From Cryptomeria japonica (Eukaryota > Streptophyta > Pinopsida > Cupressales > Cupressaceae): a stretch of DNA of 64,000 nucleotides. A program made the position numbers and the translations under genes. The notes under the pieces are model-generated. The model was not told where the DNA came from, did not search any database, and was given only the letters and a program-made list of their open reading frames with translations. How positions within the stretch are numbered: the stretch's first letter is position 1; each line of letters opens with the position of its first letter. Where the stretch lies: assembly GCF_030272615.1 (NCBI RefSeq), contig NC_081412.1:549228488-549292487 (forward strand). Direction: 5' to 3'. Below, in pieces: positions 1-10,090 of this stretch.

Positions 1-825
1 CTGTATGGATGGAGCGTAGAGTCCAAACAGAAAGTCTTGAACACACCGACTGAACTTATAAAATAGCTAAACAATACTGAAAAACTATGAAAAACATAGA
101 TTATGAAATAGAATAAAGAAGATAGTAGAGAATAAAGAAATCTTACAACACATGCAAGAAAGAAAACGTTAGGGGTTGTTTTTTGGAGCCTGCCTAAGTC
201 AGACCCCCATTTTGGTGTTTTCACTTCCACGGGCAACCCAAAAGGCCATGAGAAAGGAAAATGATAAAGAAGAGAGTAAGAGAAAATATAAAGACAATGT
301 TATGCTATTTGATAATTGGAAATGCAAGATAGAGTTAGATTACTCCCCTAGTGCTTGGCAAGTGTTGGTATGCTTGGTAAACTTGGTAGCTTGACGATGC
401 TGCAACAATGGTGGTGGTGTCTCCAAGAGATTCAATCTCCAAGAGAAAGTCTTTAATCTACCAAAAGACCACTTGGAAATGTCCCAAAACCCAAGATATA
501 GGCTAATGGACGAATCTGAATGTCAAAGGCCATGCAGAGAGGGATTGCGATTCCTTCCTGGTGCGGGTCATAATGTCCCAACAACCACCTATTGGCTGGT
601 AGGTTGGTGGGACGGTAGTGCAACACGCAAACGTCTTCGTGTCGTGCCTGCATCCGCAAATTTGTTAGATCGGCAAAATTGGTAACGCCTCTAGGGAAGC
701 TGACTTGGACTTCTTCGATGGACAAAAGGACAAGTTGGCGAACCTATCCTCCAAGAACCATGCAGGAGGTGCCACATGTCATAATTACCATTAAAGGTGA
801 TGAGGGTGATATTTTTTACTCTACA
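1..825 (-). repeat. 3' LTR of the gypsy-type element (truncated by window start)
   Basis: This stretch matches 6716-7605 along its whole length, including the shared blocks around AAATAGCTAAACAATACT and the end ATTTTTTACTCTACA. Similarity stops exactly after position 825, where the right copy runs into unrelated sequence. About 200 bp of LTR is missing to the left compared with the 1088-bp right copy. Small ORFs inside it are shadows, since the same ones recur in the other LTR. Confidence 0.85.
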
Positions 826-836
826 TTTTTTCCCCC
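826..836 (-). other. Polypurine tract of the gypsy-type element
   Basis: On the minus strand this reads GGGGGAAAAAA directly before the LTR start TGTAGAG. Its position next to the 3' LTR and its all-purine composition fit a plus-strand primer for reverse transcription. Confidence 0.7.
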
Positions 837-1189
837 AATTTAGCAAGCATGTCTCTGTTAAGAGATGCGAAGCTAAAGTAGGAAATATGGAAAAGGTGAA
901 GAGGAAAAAATATCACGATAGGGAAGCTAATGCTCATTGATCAGATGAAGTTTCCCCTGGCGATATGATGTAAGGATTTTGGAATGGAAATTGGTACTTG
1001 GAAGATTGACAACATGCTTGCTACAGTCTATCCTGATGGATGATAAGATACGATAAAGAAGCTGGAACAAAGCGCAACAAGAAAAAACCTCATCGTGGAG
1101 GAAAGTCCCTAATGATGAAAAGATACAAGATAGGGTGGCCACCATTGGTATAAGATACGCCGATATGGTTAGCATGATGCTCCATGTTG

Positions 1190-1460
1190 AGATCCATATG
1201 ATAGGGCATGATAAGCCGGTATGGATGACCATATGATAGGGAAAATTGGAATGTCGATATGGATAACCATATGATAAGGCAAATTGGGATATCGATATGG
1301 ATAACCATATGATAGGGAAAATTGGAACGTCGATATGGATAACCATATGATAGGGTAGAATGATGTGTCGACATGGGTAGTGAGGCACTGGATCACCATG
1401 CGATAGGGAAGATAAGTTAGCTAGCATGGGTAGCGACATGCTAGATTGCCATGCAATAGG
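1190..1460. repeat. 38-bp tandem repeat inside the gypsy-type element
   Basis: The block ACCATATGATAGGG recurs with starts at 1228, 1266, 1304 and 1342, an exact 38-bp period. Each unit continues with an AAATTGG..TCGATATGGATA-like tail. More diverged copies follow at about 1395 and 1450. Minus-strand ORFs through here (927-1493) simply translate the repeat into HMVIHID-type runs and are not convincing genes. The array lies between the last readable coding stretch and the 3' LTR. Confidence 0.8.
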
Positions 1461-1499
1461 GCAATTGGAACATTGTAGATTGGCCTCTACCAAGGCAAG

Positions 1500-2290
1500 A
1501 AAGATGATGCAGATTGGAAAGATGGTTTAGCCCCCATGTAGGTAATATTTGGAACAGATCAAGTGGTTTTTCCCCCACCTGGGTGTACATGATAAAGAAA
1601 ATGCATGAGAAAGCAAGAAAAATAAAGGCACAAATGTAGAAATGATGATACGATGGCCCCCCCTTAGAATGATATGCATGGAAAGCATGTCATTCAAAGG
1701 AGAAGAAGAGTTGTGGAATGTCAACATAACGAAATATTTTTTGTGGAATGCCACCAAAAAATAGTGACAAGTAAATATCCACAACATCAAAAGCTGCAAT
1801 GCAAGAGGACAGGGGGATCCGATAGTTTGACATCAGAACCCATAGTAGTGTTAAAAAGACATATAAGATCATTGTGAGATGGGTGTATTGTCATAGGGCC
1901 AAATTGCCTAGATCTGAAGAAGAGCATAGGAAGACAAGGATATAATAAAAATTTAGGTCAACATGGAAGAAAGAAAATAATGCCCCCAACACTTTGCATC
2001 ATCTTCGAATGTTGAAAAGAAAGATGCGATCAATAGAAGAAGGAGGTAAACAAATAGAGGAATGTGTACGATAGAAAATCCTCTCTATCTGAGCACCTAC
2101 AGAGTAACTCAGGCCCTGCAGGAGAGAACAACAAATAAAGATAGTCAACCTCCCATATTTAGGTACTTACGGGGTGACCTGGGTAACACGGGAGGGATCA
2201 AACAGATAAAGCAAGCATGGGGGAACACAACCACACACACATGCAAGCAGATGGAGATAAAGAAGAAAAATCCTAACGAATAGCCCTGAG
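1500..2290. other. Gypsy-type element 3' non-coding stretch
   Basis: This is the internal part of the element between the tandem repeat and the proline-rich region. It has short overlapping ORFs on both strands and no motif I recognise. Confidence 0.4.
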
Positions 2291-2299
2291 GAGGAGATT

Positions 2300-3870
2300 G
2301 TATTCCAGGAGATCATCATCTTGAAGAAGAGCCTTGTCCTCCCAATATAGGTCATATGGAGAGGGGGAGCAAGCTCAGAGAGGGACTATTGCAAGGGCCA
2401 CACTAAGTGCCTCACCAGTAGCGAGGGCAAGAGATGAAGCAATAGTGATGTCTTCATCTACAATCTCAAAGGAGGTGAGGGTCAATGATCGTGTGAAGAT
2501 CATAGACAAGGCTAGAATATCCTCCAAGGAGATGAACATGCAGGCCTTCGGGGAGGAAGCAGGTGACTCACTTGGAGAAGATGGAACAAGGATAGGATGG
2601 TCGGCCTATGGAAGAGGAACAATGACAAACTTAGGAGAAGGTGGGGCCTTCTCGATCATGCAAACCAAAATAGGCAAACCAAAAGACATTAAGGCAGGCA
2701 AAAGGGATGAAGAAAAAACTTGTACTGTCGGTGACATTGCAATTCCAAGACAGGACCTTGCTCAAACTTGCGTTTACACGGGATAGGAGTGTTAGGCCTT
2801 CTATTGATTGTAGCAAGCTGAAGGACCCCAGGAAACCAATGATGTTGAAGGGGTGACAGAACAAGTGGAGCAACGAAAGCTATGCTGGAGACCACCTACG
2901 TGTGTGGTATATCTAAAGGCATGGACAAAGGCGGAGTATATGGTAGAGAACTGATAAGCAGAGGCTCCAAGGAAGGAGTGATGAAGACCTGCACCCACTT
3001 AGGGGGAGGGTCATCAAAGGTCCTTGGAGCAATAGGAAGCAAAACTAAAACTGAGGCAGAAGTAGGAGCCACCGAAGGAACAAGCTCCAAAATAGCAGTG
3101 TTGGAGGATGCACCAATGGACTGTAAGGCAACATCACGCACTTGAGCTTGGGCCCATCGAAAGTGTTTATTCTCGCACGCACACTTATTTCAATGGAGGT
3201 GGGGACCACTAACTATAGGTTGAGATGAATTAGGAGCATCATGCTTCATAGGAGAGGCCTCCAGGATTGGCTCAAGGACAAGAGGAGGCCTAACCTATGA
3301 AGAAGGAGGGACATTCTGAACGGGCACCATATTCACAGTGACAGGTGCCAGACCACACTTCGCTCAAAGAGCGGGTGGAGGAATAGGAAGCCTTGACGTG
3401 GTATATGATGTAGATGCAAGCAGAGACAAAGCAACTTGAGGTGAGTGCTTCCCTTTCACATAGTGAGATGGCCTAGGGATATCGGCCATGATGGGAAGCT
3501 CAAAGGGTGGGCAAACCGTGGACTTTGGTAGTGAAGGTGCCTTTACATTGGTTGCACTAGGTGCAATCATAGGAACAGAAGATATCACTAGAGTTTGCAT
3601 GATCCTAGGTAGACAAGGAGTTCTTGGTGCAAGAGAGGGTTTAGCCCCGACCCCCTGCGATGGAAGGACATGTGGCACAACCCATTCCTAGACCGAGATA
3701 TCGAGTGCAGAAGTTGATGCAGGAGGTGGCAAAGGTACGACAAGTTGTGCTAACATAGAAGCCAACTCCCCCAACTTGTATTTATAATATGCATGGTATA
3801 AAAGGTCACCATGGGGAAACATGGGCCCAATCGAGGCAGGCCAGAACTGATCCAAAGAGAATTCCCCATG
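2300..3870 (-). pseudogene. Proline/serine-rich open region replacing pol (unknown function)
   Basis: Downstream of the protease on the minus strand, a weakly conserved reading continues for about 1.5 kb with few stops. The best open stretches are 3364-3678, 2896-3141 and 2689-2895. The products are rich in Pro, Ser, Ala and Leu (for example PSLAPRTPCLPRI) and contain no RT, RNase H, integrase or chromodomain motif that I can see. Plus-strand ORFs at 2334-2786 and 2882-3145 overlap the same bases and are probably shadows, although composition alone cannot settle the strand. It may be an element-specific extra ORF or a diverged insertion. I do not assign a function. Confidence 0.4.
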
Positions 3871-3879
3871 GGGAAATCA

Positions 3880-4240
3880 ATGGTCGATAGTCAGTGTCCT
3901 AGATGACGTGCATTGCACCCTCATGAAGAAACTTTAAGCACTTGTGAACCATAGAAGGAACCGCCTCCACGGTGATCAGCCACGGGATCTCGATTTTGAT
4001 GTGGAAGAGATCAGACTCAGGGATGATAGTGAAAACTGAGGTCAATACCTTAGGGCCTACCATGACCGTCAAGGTGATGTTTCCCAATGGGCTGATAAAG
4101 AATACATGGTGGGTCCGCAAGGTAGTGCGACACTCGTCATAGACCAACCTATGCCATCCATTCATGAAGAGTATCTCTTTCATGATGACATCGACTTTGT
4201 TGGAGGGGTCAACCATCACATTGTGATAGTTCAATCATTT
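3880..4240 (-). pseudogene. Gypsy-type aspartic protease-like domain, degenerate
   Basis: The minus-strand frame at 3899-4234 reads as the C-terminal half of a retrotransposon retropepsin. It has a region like LGNITLTVMVGPK followed by IPWLITVEAVPSMVHKCLKF. The latter corresponds to the family's usual GRPWIHxxxAVPSxxHxxLKF block. The flap/strand pattern and the order after gag support this. The catalytic D-[ST]-G triad region should lie upstream, near 4300-4500, and I could not identify it cleanly, so the enzyme is either frameshifted or dead there. Confidence 0.6.
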
Positions 4241-4499
4241 AATCGAGCAGGGATATAGAGAGGAGTAGGCTTTCCATAATATGGGGCATCGAGTATTGTG
4301 AATGAGATAAAAACATCAAACACCTTCCCCTTCTGGGCAGGGGGGAGATGATAGGGATGACGGTTACCATGTTGACATATAGACCACCATCCAAGGTTGG
4401 ATTAGATGTAGAAATCACATTTTTCAAGTGCATAGGAAATAGGTTGGTATAGATCTGTAAGTCATTGTTGGTCTTATCCACAGACTTGTTTGACTTGTG

Positions 4500-6110
4500 T
4501 TTCCTTATGTCAACTTTGATAGCCCCACTGTTGATATACTCTTAGACAATGTGTCTAAGACAATAACATCTCTCAATTTCATGACCAGGCACACGATGGT
4601 AATGACAATACTTCAACCCATCGAACTAACAGGGGTAGGGTCAGCTATCTGACAGAGGTTTAGGCTCAAGTTGGGTGATCAGGTTGTCTTGCAACAACAG
4701 CTGCATGATACTCAAATAGGAGTCATTCAGTTTTGTGAAGACTTGATTTTCCAAATATTGAGAGGTGGCTATCGGAGGAGTAGCCGCTAAAGTAGCCATG
4801 ACTTTATTCCTCCAAGACCCATCTGAGGATGTGCCAAGAAAAGACCCACCACGTGCGTTCAAAGAAGAGTCTCCAAACTATGTCATGGTGTGTTGATAAT
4901 ACGTCAGGGTAGAGCACATGCTGAAAAAGTTTTGATAATGATTCATGGACAACTTCTCCCTCAATGTTGGCTACAGGTTGCCTATGAACATACATTGTAA
5001 GTCTTTATCTGGTAGGGCAAAGGGGATCTTAGTTGAGATCACCTGATATTGTGAGATAAAATCTGTCACCTTCTCATTTGGTTTCTGCTTACAATGAACA
5101 AGGTCGGATATAGTGACCTTGCTGCCTATGTTAGCCTAAAACCTCTTGAGAAAGAGATCCATTAGCTAGTCAAAGGTGCAGATAGAGTGGTCAGGCAGTG
5201 AATTGTATGACTCCAATGCAATCCCTTTGAGAGAATGACCAAACAACTTAAGGAGAACAAAGTCCAGATTGTGATAGTCACTAAACATGGTCATAAATGA
5301 ATCGATGTGAGTGTTTGGGTTACCATCACCACTTAAGCTATCAAACTTCAATGAATCAGTGACTATAGGAAGGATGGTATTCAAGATAGTGATGTCTAAA
5401 GGGCTCTTCCTATAGTATGCAGGTGCATATGGTTGGCTCTTCCTATAGTAGAAGCCAAAGAAGTGAGCTGCAACTGAAGTTGGCCCATGCTCTACAGTAT
5501 GGTATTCCAAAATGGGTTTGTAGGTGGAGGAGGAGGTGGTGGAGTTGCACCACCTCCTCCACCAAACGACATACCAGCTAACGTGGTACTGGCAGAGACA
5601 ATGACAATATGGGCAATAATGAAAATAGTAGTTGAGGCAATAGCCATACCCATGTACCCTATAGGAACAAAGGAGGCACTGATACTCGAGGTGGTAGAAT
5701 CCACCATTCGTGCTCCCAACCCTAGGATGCTAACACTGACTTGGGACCCAAATGGATCAAATTGGGTGCCCACAAGGGGTACCTCGGCTAGGGGAACATG
5801 GGTTTTAACAATCATGGATAGGGCCCTCAACATCTCCAGGCCTCTCCTATCAGATATCAACATATCTCTCAATGTGTTGACAACATTCCCGACCTGGGGG
5901 AGGACATTCTCTTAGTTCAAGAATCCCTCAAAATCTCTCAGATTCCTCTCTAAAGAATTTATCTTCTCAAAATCAATATAGATAGCCGAATCGTGATCCA
6001 TAGAAGGAGGGGAAGATGGGGTAGACCTCCTAGGAGAGTTAGGTTGAGATTTAGAAGGAGAATGCCCCCTAGTCAGAATAGATTTCAGATTGTGAGAGGT
6101 CAAGAACTCA
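4500..6110 (-). pseudogene. Gypsy-type gag, degenerate
   Basis: The segment at 5166-5510 contains the hallmark of Ty3/gypsy gag: FDSLSGDGNPNTHIDSFM, then a block ending in KLFGHSLKGIALESYNSLP. Reading on through stops, 4990-5165 gives a continuation of the type KVTISDLVHCKQKPNEKVTD and 4641-4862 gives the gag C-terminal region. The N-terminal part (5912-6103) is Ser/Pro-rich and acidic. Gag is the structural protein that packages element RNA in cytoplasmic particles. I saw no zinc knuckle. At least five interruptions break the frame, so no functional product is expected. Confidence 0.7.
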
Positions 6111-6496
6111 TTGGGATCAGATGACTGTTCACCCTATATGGCACCGGGTAGAGGGGGCTCCTCTTGGATGACCTCCTAACTATGGATCCTGTCGCAGTCT
6201 AGATCCTAAAGCTCATAAGTTGATTGATAACCAAATCACAGAACAAGGGCACCTATGCAAGTCTTTAGAAAAATATGTAGGATTGTTTTGTTTTGATGTG
6301 TTTAAGATAAAAGTGTGAAAGGGAAAAAGATGCTTGTTGTTTTTGGTTTTTGTTTTGTTCTCTCTCTCTTTTTTTTTTTTAATTTTTAATTTTTTAAATC
6401 AGTGCGATGAAAAGTAAAACAACTATACTAAACTGGAAAAGGCAATGAAATAAAACAACTAAGTTATTTTAGAAAAATCAAACACACAAATCTCCC

Positions 6497-6514
6497 TTCA
6501 CGTCAAGTTCACCA
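6497..6514 (-). other. Primer-binding-site-like sequence of the gypsy-type element
   Basis: On the minus strand, three nucleotides (TTT) after the 5' LTR end, the sequence reads TGGTGAACTTGACGTGAA. Position and TGG start fit a tRNA primer site. The same site with two base changes occurs at 32656-32673 in another element. I cannot name the priming tRNA. Confidence 0.6.
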
Positions 6515-6517
6515 AAA

Positions 6518-7605
6518 TGTAATGGAGGGAATTTGTCGCCTCAAGGACAAACTATCCATCCAATTACCTTTGCAAACTGGTGCCAAGATGCATTAGGGGA
6601 TAAAAAATTTATACAAGGAGCATCAGCCACTCAAGAAATGCCTTTGGATGGCTCTGCAGAGCCTCTGCCCACAAGACGTGCGCACAAAGATGCGACATTA
6701 GCATGACACGCTGTCATCCTATATGGACAAAGAGTAGAGTCTAGACAGAAAGTCCTGGACACACTCAAAGAACTTATAAAATAGCTAAACAATACTAAAA
6801 ACTATGAAAAACACAGATTACAAAATAGAATAAAGAAGATAGTAGAGAATAAAGATATCTTACAGCCGGTCCATGTAGTGAAGCCTCCCGCAAGATAATC
6901 TTCTCTTCACGAAGTTGCGCCTACACACATGCAAAAGAGAAAATGTTGGGGGTTGTGTTTTGGAGCCTACCTAAGTCAGACCCTCATTTTGGTTTTTCCA
7001 CCTCCATGAACAACCCAAAAGGCCACGAGAAAGGAAGATGATAAAGAAGAGAGTAAGAGAAAATACAAAGACAATTCCATGCTATTTGATAATTGGAAAG
7101 TAAGTGAGATATTGGAAATGCAAGATAGAGTTATATTACTCCCCTAGTGCTTGGAAAGTGTTGGTATGCTTGGTAAACTTGTTATCTTGATGATGTTGTA
7201 ACAATGATGGTGGTGTCTCCAAGAGCAAGTCTTCAATCTACCAAAAGATCCCTTGGAAATGTCCCAAAACCCAGGATATAGGATAAGTGAAGAATTTGAA
7301 TGTCGGTAACCACGCAGGGAGGCGTTATGATTCCTTCCTAGTGCGGGTCGTAACGTCCCAACAACCACCTACCAGTTGGTAGGTTGGTGGGACGGTAGCG
7401 CTCTGCGCAGACATCTCCATGTCACGCCTGCTTCCATGAATCTGTCAGATTGGCAAAATTGGTCATGTCTCTGGGGAAGCTGCCTTGGACTTCTTCGGTG
7501 GACAAAAGGACAATCTGGCGAACCTGTCCTCCAAGCAGCATGGGGGAGGCGCCACATGTCGCAATTGCCACTAAAGTTGATGAGGGTGATATTTTTTACT
7601 CTACA
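6518..7605 (-). repeat. 5' LTR of the gypsy-type element (complete, 1088 bp)
   Basis: It starts TGTAATGG and ends CTCTACA on the plus strand, giving TG...CA termini with a short inverted TGTA/TACA. From 6716 onward it matches 1-825. Sequence right of 7605 (TTATC...) is unrelated to the right flank of the other copy, which fixes the boundary. The short ORFs at 7144-7630 are translations of LTR sequence. Confidence 0.85.
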
Positions 7606-8160
7606 TTATCCTAAGCCTTCTATCAATTAAATAGATTTTTATTTATTTAATTAATCCATTTATCCTCTTCCAGTCTTTCCCTATTTAAATAAATATTTTT
7701 ATTTATTTAAATTATCCTTCCCCAAAATTTAATAAATATTTTATTTATTTAATTGGCCCCACTTATTCTATTAATTAAATCGATCTTTATTTATTTAATT
7801 AATTCATTATTTTTTTTCTCCATGACACTTGTCATTCATCTCTTAATTTACCTTAACCACCTCCTTCATATTTTATCATTTTCTATACCCCTTTAATCTT
7901 AGCCAACCATTTATCCTTTCACCTCTTAATCTTATCCAAGTCTATTTTTTAAGGTGTTCTCTATATAAGAGGATTCCTCCATCCTTGACAACCCCTAACT
8001 AACTAATGCATCAAATCAACTTGCATGCGATCAAGCAATCAAGCATCTACATAGCCACAATTCGTTCTTTGTTGATCTTTTGTGCACAATACAAAATCTG
8101 AGAGAAACCATATCAAACAAGATCAATAGAGATATGAAACAATGGAAATAAATCCCTACT
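7606..8160 (+). repeat. AT-rich LTR-like remnant with TATA-type promoter motif
   Basis: The first 200 bp consist of alternating AATTAAAT and ATTTATTTAATT blocks separated by C-rich spacers. They strongly resemble 24880-25100 inside the LTR of the gypsy element that starts at 24829. A TATA-like motif (CTATATAAGAGG, 7971-7982) follows about 350 bp in. I read this as the remains of a related gypsy LTR into which the 1-7605 element inserted. No end or primer site could be fixed. Confidence 0.4.
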
Positions 8161-8900
8161 AAGCATGTGAATGGTATAATCTTTTATGTTTTCATGTTTT
8201 ACAAGTTTTAGGTTCTTCATTGGTGTATATTGGATTTTAATTGTAGAACTAGGGTTTTATGTTGTTGGATCTTTTTTTGGTTTTACAATAGTTTATCATT
8301 TCATTTCACTATATACAACTACTAATGTACTAGTGTAAGATGATGTTTAGCTTAAGTGCATAGTGGATCATTAACTATTTAAGATTAATACTTATTTCAT
8401 CAAGTTATAAATTTATAGCATACCAATAAGAATGATATATATAGAAACCATGAAAAAATATGATTTGTGCATATATATACAACACACATAATAATATAAA
8501 AAAATTGAACATTTTTAGTTCTCCACCCTAGACTATAAAAATCTACATGCAATGAAAAAGAGACCAAATTATAAATATTTTAATGAGTTAAAATTTTATG
8601 ATATTAATCAAACATTTATTATATTCACACTAGCATATGTGGTAAGAAGAAAACCTATGCTAGAATTTCCTTGAAGATCCACAAATAGAACCATAGATAC
8701 ATCTGGTTGCACACAATAGTTATAATATTAATACCTCCTTGTAATTTATAAGATATGTTTCTCAAATGGTGACTAGATTTATAGGAGATGTAATAGTAGA
8801 AGCCTCTCAATATCCATATTCATGTGGAGATGAAAATTATTAGGCTTTTGTTAGAGAAATAAATTAATATATATAGCTATTTGTTCTAAATATATTAAAT
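8161..8900. other. AT-rich stretch without recognisable feature
   Basis: It contains only short AT-rich sequence with no open frame above 60 codons and no repeat match elsewhere in the window that I noticed. Confidence 0.4.
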
Positions 8901-9548
8901 TGGGAGAGGTCTGAACCTTTGCATAATTGCAACAAGCTAATGAAAAAAACCAAGGGCTCATGAGGGATGAGGACCCAAGATAGAAACCCCACTACAAAAA
9001 AAGCTAAACCGAGAAAGCTTCAACCACCACTAAGAAAACTCAGAAAACTAAACAAAATAAAACAAGACACTCTCACACTAAAAGCACAAACCAATGGCGT
9101 ACCTGGTGGGATAGAACACCAACTACCTATCCTAAAAAATATCTTTACCTTTCTCTAAAAATGAGAGATTTCTATTTGACCTTTCCTAGAGGAAATGGTT
9201 GGAGAGTTCAACATGGCTTTCACCCTAGACAAAAACGCTTCAAGCCTCATAGTGGAAGACTCCAAATGTATCCTTTTCTTTGCATGCCTCCTCACAATTT
9301 TATATTGAATAGCTTGAATAGCAGCTAAATTCTTCTCAATTATCTCCTTCTTCTAATCAAACATACTCTCCATTTTTTCTCTTCATAGAGTCTTTATTTT
9401 CCTACAGTGCCGCCACCATCTCTACCAAATGCTTTATGTTCTTGCTTTGGCTAACTTCCTCACTAAGCTCCTTCACAAAATTGTCTAGTACTTCCCACTT
9501 TTCAATCATAGCAATAAAATTTCCCACCACCATCCAAGCCCCATGTTC
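8901..9548 (-). pseudogene. Coiled-coil-like reading frame, C-terminal half, split by a copia insertion
   Basis: On the minus strand, 9380-9548 reads as a charged, helical segment (GNFIAMIEKWEVLDNFVKEL, then SEEVSQSKNIKHLVEMVAAL). After that it decays into stops. If the copia element 9549-23061 and one TSD are removed, this joins in frame to 23062-23170 on the minus strand (MVDGDARSLSWAIDEKE). The heptad-like composition suggests a coiled coil. It may be the C-terminal part of an element-borne ORF like the one at 58397-62764, but that is a guess from composition. Confidence 0.35.
9544..9548. other. Target-site duplication TGTTC (left) of the outer copia element
   Basis: TGTTC immediately precedes the left LTR and the identical pentamer follows the right LTR at 23062-23066. 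A 5-bp duplication is normal for copia integrases. Confidence 0.8.
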
Positions 9549-9912
9549 TATGAGAGTTAAGAAATACAATACCACATGAGCCCAAATGATCTTTGCAAGC
9601 TGAATAGACCTGTTACAAGGAGAAGCAAGGAAGCAACAAAGAAAAACATAAACACAGGAAAATGCTCAAGAATATGAGAGCTCTATATTCACAAAAATGT
9701 GTAATGGAATAATAATGCAAAAGAAAGAATTCAACCTCTAATAGGTCAAAAAACCCTAAAAGGGAAAACCCTAGGCTTGCACATAATAATTAATAAAATA
9801 ATTAATTATTATGAACCTAATGTTAGCTTAAGTGTAAAAGAGATAAAGGGGAACTTAATTAATTAAACAAATATCATTTAATTAATCAAGTAAAGACCCA
9901 ATTACTCTAACA
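9549..9912 (-). repeat. 3' LTR of the outer copia element
   Basis: It matches 22699-23061 throughout. The plus-strand start is TATGAGAGTT, where the other copy has TGTGAGAGTT, so the terminal TG has mutated to TA here. It ends TCTAACA. Both copies contain AATTAATAAAATAATTAATTA and a run of AT-rich sequence near the end. Confidence 0.88.
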
Positions 9913-9921
9913 CCCCCACTT
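9913..9921 (-). other. Polypurine tract of the outer copia element
   Basis: On the minus strand it reads AAGTGGGGG directly before the LTR start TGTTAGAG, the expected site of plus-strand priming. Confidence 0.7.
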
Positions 9922-10090
9922 AAGCTAGACTTAGGAAGAAGCTAAAACCTAGAACAACTACTGAAAGCAAGAAAGATGGGTCTGGACAACAAGGCCTGAT
10001 TAGGTACCCAAATACAAGGAAATCTCTATGAAACGGAGAAAAAGGAGAAAACCCAATGGGAAAAACAAGAAATATGAAGGAAGGAAGGCC

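Larger units (their letters stand above)
1..7605 (-). mobile_element. Non-autonomous Ty3/gypsy-type LTR element (gag-protease, no RT found)
   Basis: Two direct repeats (1-825 and 6518-7605) flank a 5.7-kb internal region whose coding sense is the minus strand. The right copy is therefore the 5' LTR. LTR ends read TGTA...TACA. A polypurine tract abuts the left LTR and a primer-binding-site-like stretch abuts the right LTR, as expected for this orientation. Inside, a gag-like protein and a retropepsin-like domain are readable on the minus strand. I found no YxDD reverse transcriptase, RNase H or integrase motif. A proline/serine-rich open region and a 38-bp tandem repeat occupy the place of pol. 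The left LTR begins outside the window, so the full length and left TSD cannot be seen. Many stops and frameshifts show it is old. The gypsy assignment rests on gag and protease style; the non-autonomous reading is inference. Confidence 0.8.

Noticed and set aside
927-1493. 188-codon minus-strand ORF with repeated HMVIHID motifs
   Set aside because: It translates the 38-bp tandem repeat, and equally long frames exist in other phases.
2334-3145. Plus-strand ORFs as a host gene
   Set aside because: They are inside the gypsy-type element, opposite to its coding strand, with no domain recognised.
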